Assembly (NCBI GenBank): GCA_022760355.1
Contig: JALEGB010000140.1
Location: 1-38,369, forward strand
Source: Neomegalonema sp.
Lineage (GTDB): Bacteria > Pseudomonadota > Alphaproteobacteria > Rhodobacterales > Rhodobacteraceae
DNA: 38,369 bases
Direction of reading: 5' to 3'
The notes under the pieces were generated by a model. The model saw only the letters and a list, made by a program, of their open reading frames with translations. It made no database searches and was not told where the DNA came from. Below are positions 17,026 through 26,317 of this stretch, piece by piece. Numbering within the stretch: the first letter of the stretch is position 1; each line of letters opens with the position of its first letter. Position numbers and translations under genes: made by a program.

Positions 17026-18162
17026 TTATCCCAGGGCGCCGCGCACAGCCTCGATCACCTCATTGCCGAAATGGCCGATCGCGCCGGCGCCAAGCGCGAC
17101 GGCGGCCCAGCGTAAAGACCGCGCCACGATGCGTCCCGGCGCAACGGATACGGAGACTTGCACGGTTTGCGCTGGCAGCCCGGCGTCGGCGGACATCCCA
17201 TTCGCATCAGTCACCCGCGCCGCCGCAGCGATCGAGAGGCGATGAGAGCCGGTCTTGATCGGCTCGACCGACCAACGCCACTCCGCGGTCGCCGCAGCGC
17301 CAACCAGGCCGAGGCGCGCGACCGCCGACCGATCAATCCACTGCGTCGCGGGCGTCAAAGGGCGAATCGCGAAGGCGAAATCGGGATCATCGAGGGTGAC
17401 CGTCATAACCTGCGCGGCCATGATCGCATGCTCGGATATGGCGCCGCTCATGCCTTTTTCAGCGCCCTTCTGCGCAGAGATCCGCACGGTCACCTCGCGC
17501 CGCTCCCCCAAACGCATCCGACGGGGCGCGTTCTCAAACAGCTTCGCGCTCTTGATCGCGCCGGCGCTTTCTTCCGCCGCATCCTCGCCATAGCTGCGGC
17601 GAGCGCGGCGGGGACGGCTCTCCAACTGCTCCCGCGCAGGCGCAGGCGCTGCGACTTTCTTGGGCGCGGCGGCGCGCGGCGCCTCCGGCTCATCCATCTC
17701 CGCCGCTTCGGCCTCTTCTTCCGTATCGTCAAAACCGCCGAGCATGTGATCGATCGCGCCGGTCGACGCGCCGGGCGCAGCCGCCGGCGGCGCGACACTC
17801 GGCGCATCGCCGTCGAACAAGGGCGGGGTCGACATCACCGCCTGCGCCGAGGCGGCTGCCACGTTTCGCGTCGGCAAAATGCGAGCCAGCTCTTCCCGAT
17901 CAACATCGCCCGAAAGCGCGACGATAATGTCCTGCAGCCGATCCGCCGCGCCGATCGCCGCAATCCCGCGCCACTCGGCGACATACAGCGCGGCGGGGCT
18001 TGCAAAAAAGACGACGCACAGCGCAGCGCCAAACACATCATCGGCGGCGTCGAGCCCGAAAGCGTCCGCATTGACCCCTTCGGCGCGCAGATCCTGCGCC
18101 AGCAACCGCGCTGACGGCAGATCCGACTCGATCGCGAGAATCGCCACCTCAAGTTGTTGCAT
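17026..18162 (-). CDS. Uncharacterised protein with possible TIR-like N-terminus and beta-rich C-terminal domain
   Basis: A 378-residue protein of unknown function. Residues 1-100 alternate hydrophobic strands and helices (VAILAIESD, CVVFFASPAALYVAEW, DIIVALSGD) in a pattern that could be a degenerate TIR-like or flavodoxin-like fold. Residues 105-205 are a low-complexity Pro/Ala/Glu linker. Residues about 207-342 look like a beta-sandwich (RMRLGERREVTVRISA; PATQWI; EWRWSVEPIKTGSHRLS; VQVSVSV), a type I recall at the C-terminus of some TIR-domain proteins. Residues 348-366 (hydrophobic) may touch the membrane. A GGGGAC ribosome site precedes the ATG. It is divergent from the trypsin-like protease gene, with 283 bases between them. 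The TIR call is weak. Confidence 0.6.
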   Translation of the reverse strand: MQQLEVAILAIESDLPSARLLAQDLRAEGVNADAFGLDAADDVFGAALCVVFFASPAALYVAEWRGIAAIGAADRLQDIIVALSGDVDREELARILPTRNVAAASAQAVMSTPPLFDGDAPSVAPPAAAPGASTGAIDHMLGGFDDTEEEAEAAEMDEPEAPRAAAPKKVAAPAPAREQLESRPRRARRSYGEDAAEESAGAIKSAKLFENAPRRMRLGERREVTVRISAQKGAEKGMSGAISEHAIMAAQVMTVTLDDPDFAFAIRPLTPATQWIDRSAVARLGLVGAAATAEWRWSVEPIKTGSHRLSIAAAARVTDANGMSADAGLPAQTVQVSVSVAPGRIVARSLRWAAVALGAGAIGHFGNEVIEAVRGALG

Positions 18163-18445
18163 CGCCGTCCCCTTCCGCTGTCATCCCGCATTTTGCGGCT
18201 TGATGTCCCGCCAGCGCCGCAGCGCTGCGCCTGCATATCCTTCACGACGCCGCTTGCGAAGAGGCCGCCGCGCGCGGCGCACGTTTTGGAGAGGGCCGGG
18301 CTGATAAATCCGGCGGTCGCCCGCTCCCTCTGAGCGCAACGCGTCAAAATGACCGCTCTTGCCTCCAATCCGCAACCGGACCACGATTGCCGGACCATAA
18401 AGTTGATATCGAGCCGAGCGCCGCAGATTGCCAAGGACCGCAGAG

Positions 18446-19300
18446 ATGCGAACGTCAGTTCAAAAACCGAAAAACGGCGCTGCTCGCGCCGCATGGCGGC
18501 GTCTCCACGCCAGCGGGCTCGGCTTGATCTTGCTGTTGCTCATGACTGGCGGCCTTGCTGTCGCCGAGCTTGCCCCGAAGCCGCCAAGCGCCAACATGCG
18601 CAAGAGCGGGCTCGCGCCGCTGACCGACACAACGCCTGGCGCGCATCCGACGCCGGCGAGCCGGGGGTATGAGCCGCCGCCGCCCCTGCCCGGACGCGGC
18701 TCAGGTTCCGGCTTCTACATCAGCAAGACAGAGCTGATCACGAACGCCCATGTCGTCGCCAAATGCGCTGACATCCGCGATGCGCAGGACCGCAAGCTGA
18801 CATTGATTGCGATGGATCGCGAGACCGACCTGGCGCTGCTGCGCGCCGCCACGCCATCTTCACACTGGCTGCGCCTCGCGCCCCCCAGCCGCCCGATGTT
18901 GCTGGGATCCGGCGTGTTCGTACTCGGCTTCCCATTTTATGGCGAACTCGGCCGCTCCGTCGTCGTCACACGCGGCGTTGTCAGCTCCCGAACAGGTTAT
19001 CTGGGGCGCCGCGCCAATTTCGGCGTCGACGCGCTGATGCGTCCGGGCAGCTCCGGCGGACCAGTGCTCGACAGCGCCGGCCGGGTGATCGGGGTGGCGG
19101 TCTCAGTGCTGACCACGCCAGGCTTCAATGCGGAGACCACCCCGCCAAATGTTAATTTCGCGGTCGGGCTGGACGCGTTAACCGCCTTTCTCACCGCTGC
19201 GAAGGTGGATTTCCACGCCTCCGGCGAGCCTGTCGCCAAACTAAGCGAGGGCCTGCCGCTCTCATTCGAGCGCAGCGTGGTGCCGATCCTCTGCGACTAA
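18446..19300 (+). CDS. Membrane-anchored or secreted trypsin-like serine protease (S1/S1C family)
   Basis: A 284-residue protein. A basic N-terminus and one hydrophobic segment (about 28-45, LGLILLLLMTGGLAVAEL) should act as a signal anchor, placing the protease in the periplasm. A Pro-rich linker leads to a trypsin fold with all three catalytic residues: His102 in TNAHVV, Asp128 in ETDLALL and Ser203 in GSSGGPV. There is no PDZ domain, unlike DegP-type proteases. The ATG at 18446 has AAGGA eight bases upstream; a TTG at 18428 is less likely. It is divergent from the gene with the beta-rich domain and upstream of a metallopeptidase gene. Trypsin-like proteases are recurrent partners in bacterial conflict systems with TIR or NTPase components, but a housekeeping role is not excluded. 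Confidence 0.88.
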   Translation: MRTSVQKPKNGAARAAWRRLHASGLGLILLLLMTGGLAVAELAPKPPSANMRKSGLAPLTDTTPGAHPTPASRGYEPPPPLPGRGSGSGFYISKTELITNAHVVAKCADIRDAQDRKLTLIAMDRETDLALLRAATPSSHWLRLAPPSRPMLLGSGVFVLGFPFYGELGRSVVVTRGVVSSRTGYLGRRANFGVDALMRPGSSGGPVLDSAGRVIGVAVSVLTTPGFNAETTPPNVNFAVGLDALTAFLTAAKVDFHASGEPVAKLSEGLPLSFERSVVPILCD

Positions 19301-19555
19301 GGCGCCGACGATGTCACTGAAACAACGTGCGCATCAGCCGCGAACCGTTTCCGCTCAGCGGCGAAAACGCCGCGATAGCGCCAAGTCGCCGCCACACTAA
19401 CCATAATCGGCGCTGTTCTTGCACCGAAAGCGGCCAAGCGGCCCGGCGCGACTTCCATAACGCGCCTAATTAACGTATATCAGCCGCGGAAGAGCAGCAA
19501 TAAAGGGCCGGCGTAAGATTGGCCCGCATAAGCGCCGGGAGCGCGACCATTTAAG

Positions 19556-20905
19556 ATGGCGGACCTTGCCTACGATCGTTACGCCGCGCCGTCGCCCACG
19601 CCTTATCATCGCACCCTCGCGAACTTTCTATCCCGTCGGGAGCCCGAGCTCTGGAAATGGATGGAAAGCGATGAGACCGCGAGCGCAGCAGCCGATGATT
19701 TGCGCCTGGAGCTAAAGCGCCGCGCCTTCGCGTTGGACCGCGAGAAAAACCAAACGGCCTATTCGGCCGCGGATGAAATCGCAGAGGCGATGGGCGTGGA
19801 TGCGCCGGTCATTCTGTATCAGGCCGAAGACGGCCTACGCCGCAACGCCGCGCTCTATTTCGAGCGCGAAACGGCGCATATCGTGTTCGAAGGCGACGCT
19901 CTGGAAGCGCTGGAGCTGGCTGAGCTGCGTTTTCTTCTCGGCCATGAACTCGCACATCACGCGCTGTGGACCTATGAGGACGGGCGGCTCTGGACAGCCT
20001 ACCGGCTGCTGCGTTGGGCGGGCGCCCAGCCCGGATGCGCCCCGGCTTTTCTAGAGACGGCGCGGCTGGAGCGGCTTTACACCGAGCTGTACGCCGATCG
20101 GTACGGCCTCTGGGCGGTGGGGGATCTGGAGCCGGCGCTGTGCGCGCAGGCCAAAGTCTCATCCGGCTCAAACGACGCCAGCGGCGCGGCCTATCTTGCC
20201 GAAGCCGAAGAAATTCTGGCGAAATCTGAACGGCCGGAGGAAAAATCTCTGCTGCGCGGCGGGAAATCCGCGCCTGCGGAACCCTTCCCCGAGACCGCGC
20301 TGCGCGCCGCCCTTCTGGCCGCCTGGGCCCACGACGCGCCAAACGCTGATATTCGCGCCCGCGCCTTGCTCGACGGCGCGTCGCCGATCGATCAGCTCGA
20401 CATATTGGGGCAAGAGCGGGTCGATGATCTGACCCATTGGATGCTCTATGAATTCCTGGTGGCGCCATGGAGCCGCAGACGGCTTGTGCGCAACCACGCC
20501 CGCGCTTTCTCGGATCGTTTGGCCGACGCGCTGGGGGAGGCCCGCGTTGAGCGGGATGACGTGGACCCGTTGCGCGCGGCGATCGCCGCCTCGCACCCGT
20601 CGATCCGCCGCTACCTCGCCTACACGCTGCTGGATTTCACGACCGTCGATCCGCAGGTGCATGAAGCGCTGATGGCCGCCGCGCTGACCTTTGCCGACGA
20701 TTTCGGCTTGTCGGCGGACTTTAAGGCTCTGGCGGCCTCGGAACTCAAAACAACCAAAACCAAGCTCGCCGAGCTTGAGAAAAACGCCGGAGCCATCATC
20801 GCCCGCGCCGAAGCCGCGCTTGGCTCGGACAATGACGACGATGATGATGATAGCGGCTCCGACGAAGATGAAGGCGGCCCGATCGCAGCAGCGGGCGGAC
20901 GTTAG
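19556..20905 (+). CDS. Putative zinc metallopeptidase (HExxH, M48-like) with acidic C-terminal tail
   Basis: A 449-residue protein without a signal peptide or clear membrane segment. LGHELAHHALW contains the HExxH zinc motif (His130-Glu131, His134). ELYADRYG at about 177-184 provides the Glu third ligand and Asp in the ExxxD arrangement of M48 and related gluzincins. The remainder (about 240-420) is helical and not recognised. The tail (about 425-440) is a run of Asp and Glu. The start ATG at 19556 has only a distant GGGAG, so the start is moderately certain. It lies 144 bases upstream of the large helicase gene in the same direction. Cytoplasmic peptidase activity in a defence or regulatory role is inferred from context. 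Confidence 0.75.
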   Translation: MADLAYDRYAAPSPTPYHRTLANFLSRREPELWKWMESDETASAAADDLRLELKRRAFALDREKNQTAYSAADEIAEAMGVDAPVILYQAEDGLRRNAALYFERETAHIVFEGDALEALELAELRFLLGHELAHHALWTYEDGRLWTAYRLLRWAGAQPGCAPAFLETARLERLYTELYADRYGLWAVGDLEPALCAQAKVSSGSNDASGAAYLAEAEEILAKSERPEEKSLLRGGKSAPAEPFPETALRAALLAAWAHDAPNADIRARALLDGASPIDQLDILGQERVDDLTHWMLYEFLVAPWSRRRLVRNHARAFSDRLADALGEARVERDDVDPLRAAIAASHPSIRRYLAYTLLDFTTVDPQVHEALMAAALTFADDFGLSADFKALAASELKTTKTKLAELEKNAGAIIARAEAALGSDNDDDDDDSGSDEDEGGPIAAAGGR

Positions 20906-21049
20906 AACAGACGGATGCGGCGCGCTCGACGCCCGCATCGCCGCACAATCAATATCATATGCGCCGCGCAGGGGGATGACGCAGCGCAGGACGAGGCGGG
21001 GGCGCGATCAGCCGCGACCCAAGCCCGCAGATGAGGCGAGAGAGCAAGA

Positions 21050-24000
21050 ATGGGCAGAACCGAATTGAGCGCCCGCGACCGGCTGGACGCGGCTCTAGGC
21101 GTTGAAAGCTTCAACGATCTCCATGATCTGCTGGAGGAATTCGCCGCGTTTGAAGAAATCGGCACCGAGGACGTTCTCGCCGCCGTCCTGCCATTGATGC
21201 GCCAAACGCTGGAGCTGCATGATCAGGGGCAAGTCGCGCCGCTCGACGGGGTGGAGGCGATCGGCAGCTGGCGCGGCCGGCTGTATTTCGGCCCCGGCCA
21301 AGCGTTGAAGCCGAAATGGAGCAGCCTGGCGATCAACCGGCTGCAGGGGATGAAGGGCGATCTGGATATCGCCGGCCTCTATGCGAGCGCGCCGTCCCAA
21401 CTGAACGCGTCCGAGCCGATCGGGCCGCGCGGCGAAACCCCGACGGAGCCCGTCTTCGTGCCGGATTATCGCTGCTGGGAGCATGTGATCGGCAACCATG
21501 ATCCGCTGACCGACATTTTCTCGCTCGGCATGATCGCCGCCAGCGTCGCGCTGGGGCTTAATTTCACTGAAGATCGTGATCTGGCGGCCTTTGTCGCCCA
21601 TCGCCGCCAGCTCATGCAGCTCAATGGCCGGCTGCATCCGGTCGTGGCTCAAGTCATTACACAGATGACGGAGCTGGATCGCCGCCGCCGAATCCAGGAT
21701 CTGCGCGCAGCGATCAGCGCGCTGGAGAACCACCGCCAAACAGCCGCGAGCGCAGAAGTCGCCGCGGAGGCGCGCAGCGAAGCCCTACCGCGTGAGGATG
21801 CGATCCTGACCGAGCTGCGCGGCCGGCTCTATGATCTTTCGCGCCGGAACAAGCTGCTGTTCCATAAGCCTTCAAGCAATGAGCTCAACCTGACCGAAGC
21901 CTCGACGCCAATCGTATTGCGCGTCGAAGCCATCCGTCCAGAGCAGCTGTTCGTCTGGGGCGGCGATTTGGCGGAGCGCATCACCAAGGGCGCGACAATC
22001 CCGCTGTCGGAATTTATTCGCTTCGAAGAAACGCTGTACGCGCCGCCCGCGCTCGACAAAATTCGCAACCAAGCGCGCAAAGACCGGACCGAATTCGGCT
22101 TTAGCCAGCTGCGAATGGTCATTGCGTTCTTACGCTGGCGCAATCTGAAAGAAGATCCGGAAGCGCCAATTTCCTCGCCGCTGCTGCTGCTGCCGGTGGA
22201 GCTGAAGAAACGCCGCGGCGTGCGCGACAGCTTTGATCTCAAAGCGACAACGACGGAAGCCGAAGTAAACCCGGCGCTCCGCCGCTATCTGAAGCTGATC
22301 TACGGTGTCGAGCTGCCCGCCAGCGTTGATCTGGAGCAGCCCGGCGCAATCGAAGCGCTTCACCGCAGCATCGCGGAGCAAATCCTGCGCTCGGAGCCGG
22401 GCGTTAAGCTTACTCTGCGCACCACGCCGGACGTCGCCGCGATGCATGAGCGCGCGCTTCGTAAAGTTGACCTGTATCGCCGCCGCTCCAAGCCAAGCTC
22501 CACCGGCGTGAAGCGGGTCGGCGACATCTCCTATTCCTACGCGCGGACGAACTGGCGCCCGCTCGGGCTGCAAATGCATCAGCGCTATGTCGCGCCGGCC
22601 CCCGCCCCAGCGCGACGCGGCCGCAGCGCGCAAATGGCCTTGCCGCTGACCGATCGACGCCAATCCGCCGCGCCGGCGGACGCAGCCCCGCTCGATCGCG
22701 CCGCCTCCGGCGCCGGCGCGGCGCGCATGTGGGAAATGGATCTGTGCTCGGTCACCCTGGCGAACTTCAACTATCGCAAGATGAGCCTCGTCCATGATTT
22801 CGACGCGCTGCTGGAAGGGGCGTTGAAGGATGACGAAACCGGCGCGCGCTCCGGCGCATTTGGCCAGCTTTTCTCGGACGCGCCGAAGCCGATCGCCCGA
22901 CCGGTTTCCGCCCCGCCCGTGCGGGAGCGATTTGAGGTCATGCCGAGCGATCCGACCCAAGCCGCGGCCGTGGCGCGCGCGCGAACGGGCGAGAGCTATG
23001 TGATCCAAGGCCCGCCCGGCACCGGCAAGTCGCAAACGATCGCCAACCTGATCGCGGATTTTGTCGGCCGCGGCAAACGCGTGCTGTTCGTCTGTGAAAA
23101 GCGGGCGGCGCTCGATGTGGTCTATAATCGTCTCGAAGGCCTCGGGCTGCACCGGCTGTGCGCGCGCGTCCATGACAGCCAGGAAGACAAGCGCGGCTTC
23201 GTGCTGGATCTCAAAGCGCTCTACGAAAATTGGATGGGCGCGACGCCGGACGATCAGGTCGAACCCAGCCGCAGCGCCGCGATCGGGGGCGCCGAAGAGG
23301 GGCTGGTGGCGCTGACCGAGCTGGATCAGGGCATGATGTCCTCCCATGAGGGCGAGCCGGTTCATAAGCTGATCAGCCGCGCCGCGCAGGAGAAACGCCC
23401 GAGCGGCGAAGAGGTCCGGGCGCACCGTCTGGAAGGCTCCGACATCGAATTGCTGCCGTCGCTCTCGGATTGGCGCGAAGGCCGAGACGCGGCCCGCGCG
23501 ATGGAAGGCGCATTGCGCAGAATGGGATCCGAGCCAATTCTGGCCCGGCATCCGGCGCGTTTTGTCTCGGCCGAGGCGTCGGCTGACCCGGCTCTGTTCG
23601 AACGGCTCAGCGCCGCGCTGACTGAGCTCGGTCCGCATCTGAAAAAAATGGGCGATGCGGCGGGCCTGGCCGTCTGGGATGGCGTCGCGCCGCTCGCCGC
23701 GCTGTTTGCGCAGATCGACTACGCCGCTCGCCTCGCCCCGGTCGCCGCGGCGGGGCGCTTGCGGATCATGAACCCGGTCAGCAATGAGGCCAACGCCTTC
23801 CGCAATGATCAACGCTGGCTGGATGAGGCCCGCGAGACATTGGAGCGCGCGCAGGAGAAGACCAAGCTTTGGACGGAAAAGCTCAGCGACATTGAAACCG
23901 AACGCGCGTTGGAGCTGGCGCGCCGGCATGAGGGCGGTCTGCTCTCCTTCATGTCCAGCGCCTGGCGCCAGGTGAAAACCGAAGTTGAGCAACGCTGTAA

Positions 24001-26242
24001 GCTCCATGAGCTGGCAATCCGGCCGCTGATTAAGGATCTGCTGGCGGATCTGGCCGAGGAGCATGACGCGCAGAAAGAAGTTGAGCGGCATCTGAAGCAG
24101 CTTGCCGCCAATCTCGGCGTAAGATCCGGCGCGGAAGCGCTGCAGATCGTCGAGGAGCGCGATCGTGGCACGCCGGCGGAAGGCGCGCGCGCAACGCCGC
24201 TGCTTGATTTGGCGACGCGGGAGAGCGAAGCCGCGTCGGATCGGATTCAGGCGTTGGCGGCGCTGAAACATTCCGCCGAGGCGGCGCGCCACGCGATCTC
24301 GACCTGCTTCGAAGGGTTGGAGATGCTGCCGGTCGAACACGCCTTCGCCGCGCTTTCCGAGCTTGAGGCCGGGCGCGAAAGCCTGCCTGCATTCGCCCCC
24401 GCTTTGCGCGCCTTAGCGGATGCGCCGGATGGGGTGCGCGCCGCATTGCGCCGGATCGATGCGTCCGTCGATCAGATCGAAGCGGCTATTGTTGATCGCG
24501 CGGTTGAGCGCGCCCTCGCCGTGCGCCCGAGCCTGCGCGAACTTTCCGGCGCGGCGGTTGACGAAACCTCGGGCGAAATTGGCGGTTCGCTGAGCGATCT
24601 GCGCAAGCTCACCGCTGCAACGCTTCTTGAGCGCGCGCGGCGGAACTTTGTCGAACATATTGAGCTGACCACGCGCCTGGACCTGGAGTTGGAGGCCGAC
24701 ACTCAGATCCTGCGCCGAACCTATGTCGAGGCGCGGCGGGATCTCGATCGCGAGCTGTCGAAGAACCAACGGTTCCGCTCCGTGCGCGAGCTGATGGCCG
24801 GGCCCGCCGGCCTGCTTATCCGGGACATCAAACCGATCTGGCTGATGAGCCCGCTCTCGGTTGCCGACGTCCTGCCGCTCGACCCCGATATCTTCGACGT
24901 GGTGATCTTCGACGAAGCGTCCCAGGTGCCGGTGGAAGAAGCCGCACCAACGCTGTTCCGCGCCCCGCAAGCGATCGTCGTCGGCGACGAAAAGCAGCTG
25001 CCGCCCACCAACTTCTTCGGCTCAGGGCCGGCCGAAGACGATTCGGACGGCGCGGAGCCTGACCTATTCGGGAGCGAGGAGGATGAGGGCGCCCTCGATC
25101 TGGACGCTGAGAGTTTCTTGGCCCAGGCCGCCAAAGCGCTGCCCTCCACCTTGCTCGGATGGCACTATCGCTCCCGCTCCGAGGAGCTGATCGCCTTTTC
25201 AAACGCTGTGTTCTACGCAGGCAAGCTGATTTCGATCCCCTCGACTTTGCTGGCCAAGCCGGCCGAGCCGATCATCGCCGGCGTGGCTGAAGACGGCGCG
25301 GAGTTTTGGAAGGAAACGCTGGCGCGCCCCGTCAGCTTCCACCACACGCCGTTCGCCGCCTATGAGAAGCAAAAGAACACCGGCGAAGCGGCCTATATCG
25401 CCGAAATGATCCGCGGCCTGCTCAAGGCCAAAACGGGCAAATCGATCGGCGTCGTCGCCTTCTCCGAAGCCCAACAGGCTCAAATTGAAAAAGCCCTTGA
25501 GACGCTCGCGAAGGACGATGCGAAGTTCCGCGACCTTCTCGACGCCGAATATGAGCGGGAAGAGGGCGGGCAGTTTGAAGGGCTGTTCGTCAAAAACCTC
25601 GAAAACGTTCAGGGGGATGAGCGGGACGTTATCGTGATCTCCGTCTGCTACGGACCGGATCGGCAAGGGCGGATGCGCATGAATTTCGGCCCGATCAACC
25701 GCTCCGGCGGTGAAAAGCGGCTCAACGTGATTTTCAGCCGGGCGAAGGAGCATGTCGCGCTGGTGTCGACCATTAAGGGCGACGCGATCACGAATGACTA
25801 CAACACCGGCGCGCTGTGTCTGAAGACCTATCTGAAATTCGCCGATGCGGTCAGCCGCGGCGATCAGCCCGCGATGCGACGCGCCTTGGCGGCGGTGGCC
25901 CCGCACGCCGCGCGCGAGCTGACCCATCGCGAAACGCCGCTGGCGGAGACAATCGCCGCCAGCCTGCGGGACCGCGGCTGGGAGGCCGAGGCGCATCTTG
26001 GCGAGAGCGCTTTCGTCTGCGACGTCGCCGTGCGGACGCCCGGCGCGGATCGCCATCAGCTTGCGGTGCTGATCGATGGGCCGGCGCACTACGCTTGCAC
26101 CGACTTGCTGGAGCGGCACGTGACGCGACCGGGCGTGCTAAAAGCCTTTGGGTGGAAGGCGATGACCGTCCTTTCGCTCGATTGGCGACGTAATCCAGAG
26201 GAAGTGTTGTCTCGAATCGAGAAGGCGTTGGCGGCAGCATAA
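21050..26242 (+). CDS. Large multidomain protein: degenerate kinase-like lobe, DUF4011, SF1 (COG1112-type) helicase, nuclease-like C-terminus
   Basis: A 1730-residue protein. Residues about 40-230 resemble a protein-kinase C-lobe (LELHDQGQVAPLDG; DPLTDIFSLGMIAASVALG; MTELDRRRRIQDL) but lack HRD, DFG and the glycine loop, so it is probably a pseudokinase. DUF4011 starts at about 250 (LRGRLYDLSRRNKLLFHKP). The SF1 helicase has Walker A GPPGTGKSQ (about 653-661), a long coiled-coil-rich insertion (about 920-1200), Walker B DEAS (about 1288-1291), GDEKQLPPT (about 1311) and RLNVIFSRAKE (about 1557). Residues about 1640-1725 resemble the Vsr/MTES-type endonuclease fold (CDVAV, VLIDGPAHY, LKAFGWKAMTVLSLDW). 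Helicases of this family occur in antiviral systems such as Mokosh, where a kinase domain is also reported. GAGAGAG precedes the ATG. Confidence 0.85.
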   Translation: MGRTELSARDRLDAALGVESFNDLHDLLEEFAAFEEIGTEDVLAAVLPLMRQTLELHDQGQVAPLDGVEAIGSWRGRLYFGPGQALKPKWSSLAINRLQGMKGDLDIAGLYASAPSQLNASEPIGPRGETPTEPVFVPDYRCWEHVIGNHDPLTDIFSLGMIAASVALGLNFTEDRDLAAFVAHRRQLMQLNGRLHPVVAQVITQMTELDRRRRIQDLRAAISALENHRQTAASAEVAAEARSEALPREDAILTELRGRLYDLSRRNKLLFHKPSSNELNLTEASTPIVLRVEAIRPEQLFVWGGDLAERITKGATIPLSEFIRFEETLYAPPALDKIRNQARKDRTEFGFSQLRMVIAFLRWRNLKEDPEAPISSPLLLLPVELKKRRGVRDSFDLKATTTEAEVNPALRRYLKLIYGVELPASVDLEQPGAIEALHRSIAEQILRSEPGVKLTLRTTPDVAAMHERALRKVDLYRRRSKPSSTGVKRVGDISYSYARTNWRPLGLQMHQRYVAPAPAPARRGRSAQMALPLTDRRQSAAPADAAPLDRAASGAGAARMWEMDLCSVTLANFNYRKMSLVHDFDALLEGALKDDETGARSGAFGQLFSDAPKPIARPVSAPPVRERFEVMPSDPTQAAAVARARTGESYVIQGPPGTGKSQTIANLIADFVGRGKRVLFVCEKRAALDVVYNRLEGLGLHRLCARVHDSQEDKRGFVLDLKALYENWMGATPDDQVEPSRSAAIGGAEEGLVALTELDQGMMSSHEGEPVHKLISRAAQEKRPSGEEVRAHRLEGSDIELLPSLSDWREGRDAARAMEGALRRMGSEPILARHPARFVSAEASADPALFERLSAALTELGPHLKKMGDAAGLAVWDGVAPLAALFAQIDYAARLAPVAAAGRLRIMNPVSNEANAFRNDQRWLDEARETLERAQEKTKLWTEKLSDIETERALELARRHEGGLLSFMSSAWRQVKTEVEQRCKLHELAIRPLIKDLLADLAEEHDAQKEVERHLKQLAANLGVRSGAEALQIVEERDRGTPAEGARATPLLDLATRESEAASDRIQALAALKHSAEAARHAISTCFEGLEMLPVEHAFAALSELEAGRESLPAFAPALRALADAPDGVRAALRRIDASVDQIEAAIVDRAVERALAVRPSLRELSGAAVDETSGEIGGSLSDLRKLTAATLLERARRNFVEHIELTTRLDLELEADTQILRRTYVEARRDLDRELSKNQRFRSVRELMAGPAGLLIRDIKPIWLMSPLSVADVLPLDPDIFDVVIFDEASQVPVEEAAPTLFRAPQAIVVGDEKQLPPTNFFGSGPAEDDSDGAEPDLFGSEEDEGALDLDAESFLAQAAKALPSTLLGWHYRSRSEELIAFSNAVFYAGKLISIPSTLLAKPAEPIIAGVAEDGAEFWKETLARPVSFHHTPFAAYEKQKNTGEAAYIAEMIRGLLKAKTGKSIGVVAFSEAQQAQIEKALETLAKDDAKFRDLLDAEYEREEGGQFEGLFVKNLENVQGDERDVIVISVCYGPDRQGRMRMNFGPINRSGGEKRLNVIFSRAKEHVALVSTIKGDAITNDYNTGALCLKTYLKFADAVSRGDQPAMRRALAAVAPHAARELTHRETPLAETIAASLRDRGWEAEAHLGESAFVCDVAVRTPGADRHQLAVLIDGPAHYACTDLLERHVTRPGVLKAFGWKAMTVLSLDWRRNPEEVLSRIEKALAAA

Positions 26243-26249
26243 ATTTTGT

Positions 26250-26279
26250 GATTTTCCGCTGATCTATAGTCGGAAAATC
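26250..26279. repeat. Inverted repeat between helicase and TIR genes
   Basis: GATTTTCCG (26250-26258) and CGGAAAATC (26271-26279) form a perfect 9-base stem with a 12-base loop, 8 bases after the helicase stop and 39 before the TIR gene. No T-run follows, so an operator, a mRNA processing site or an attenuator is as likely as a terminator. Confidence 0.55.
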
Positions 26280-26317
26280 GCTACGTTTCTCCCTGGGGCA
26301 GAAGAGACGGGGAAGAA

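Noticed and set aside
22130-24340. Open frame of 736 codons on the minus strand inside the helicase gene
   Set aside because: It is antisense to a clearly conserved helicase, has no recognisable domains, and Arg/Gln/Ala-rich composition typical of high-GC shadow frames.
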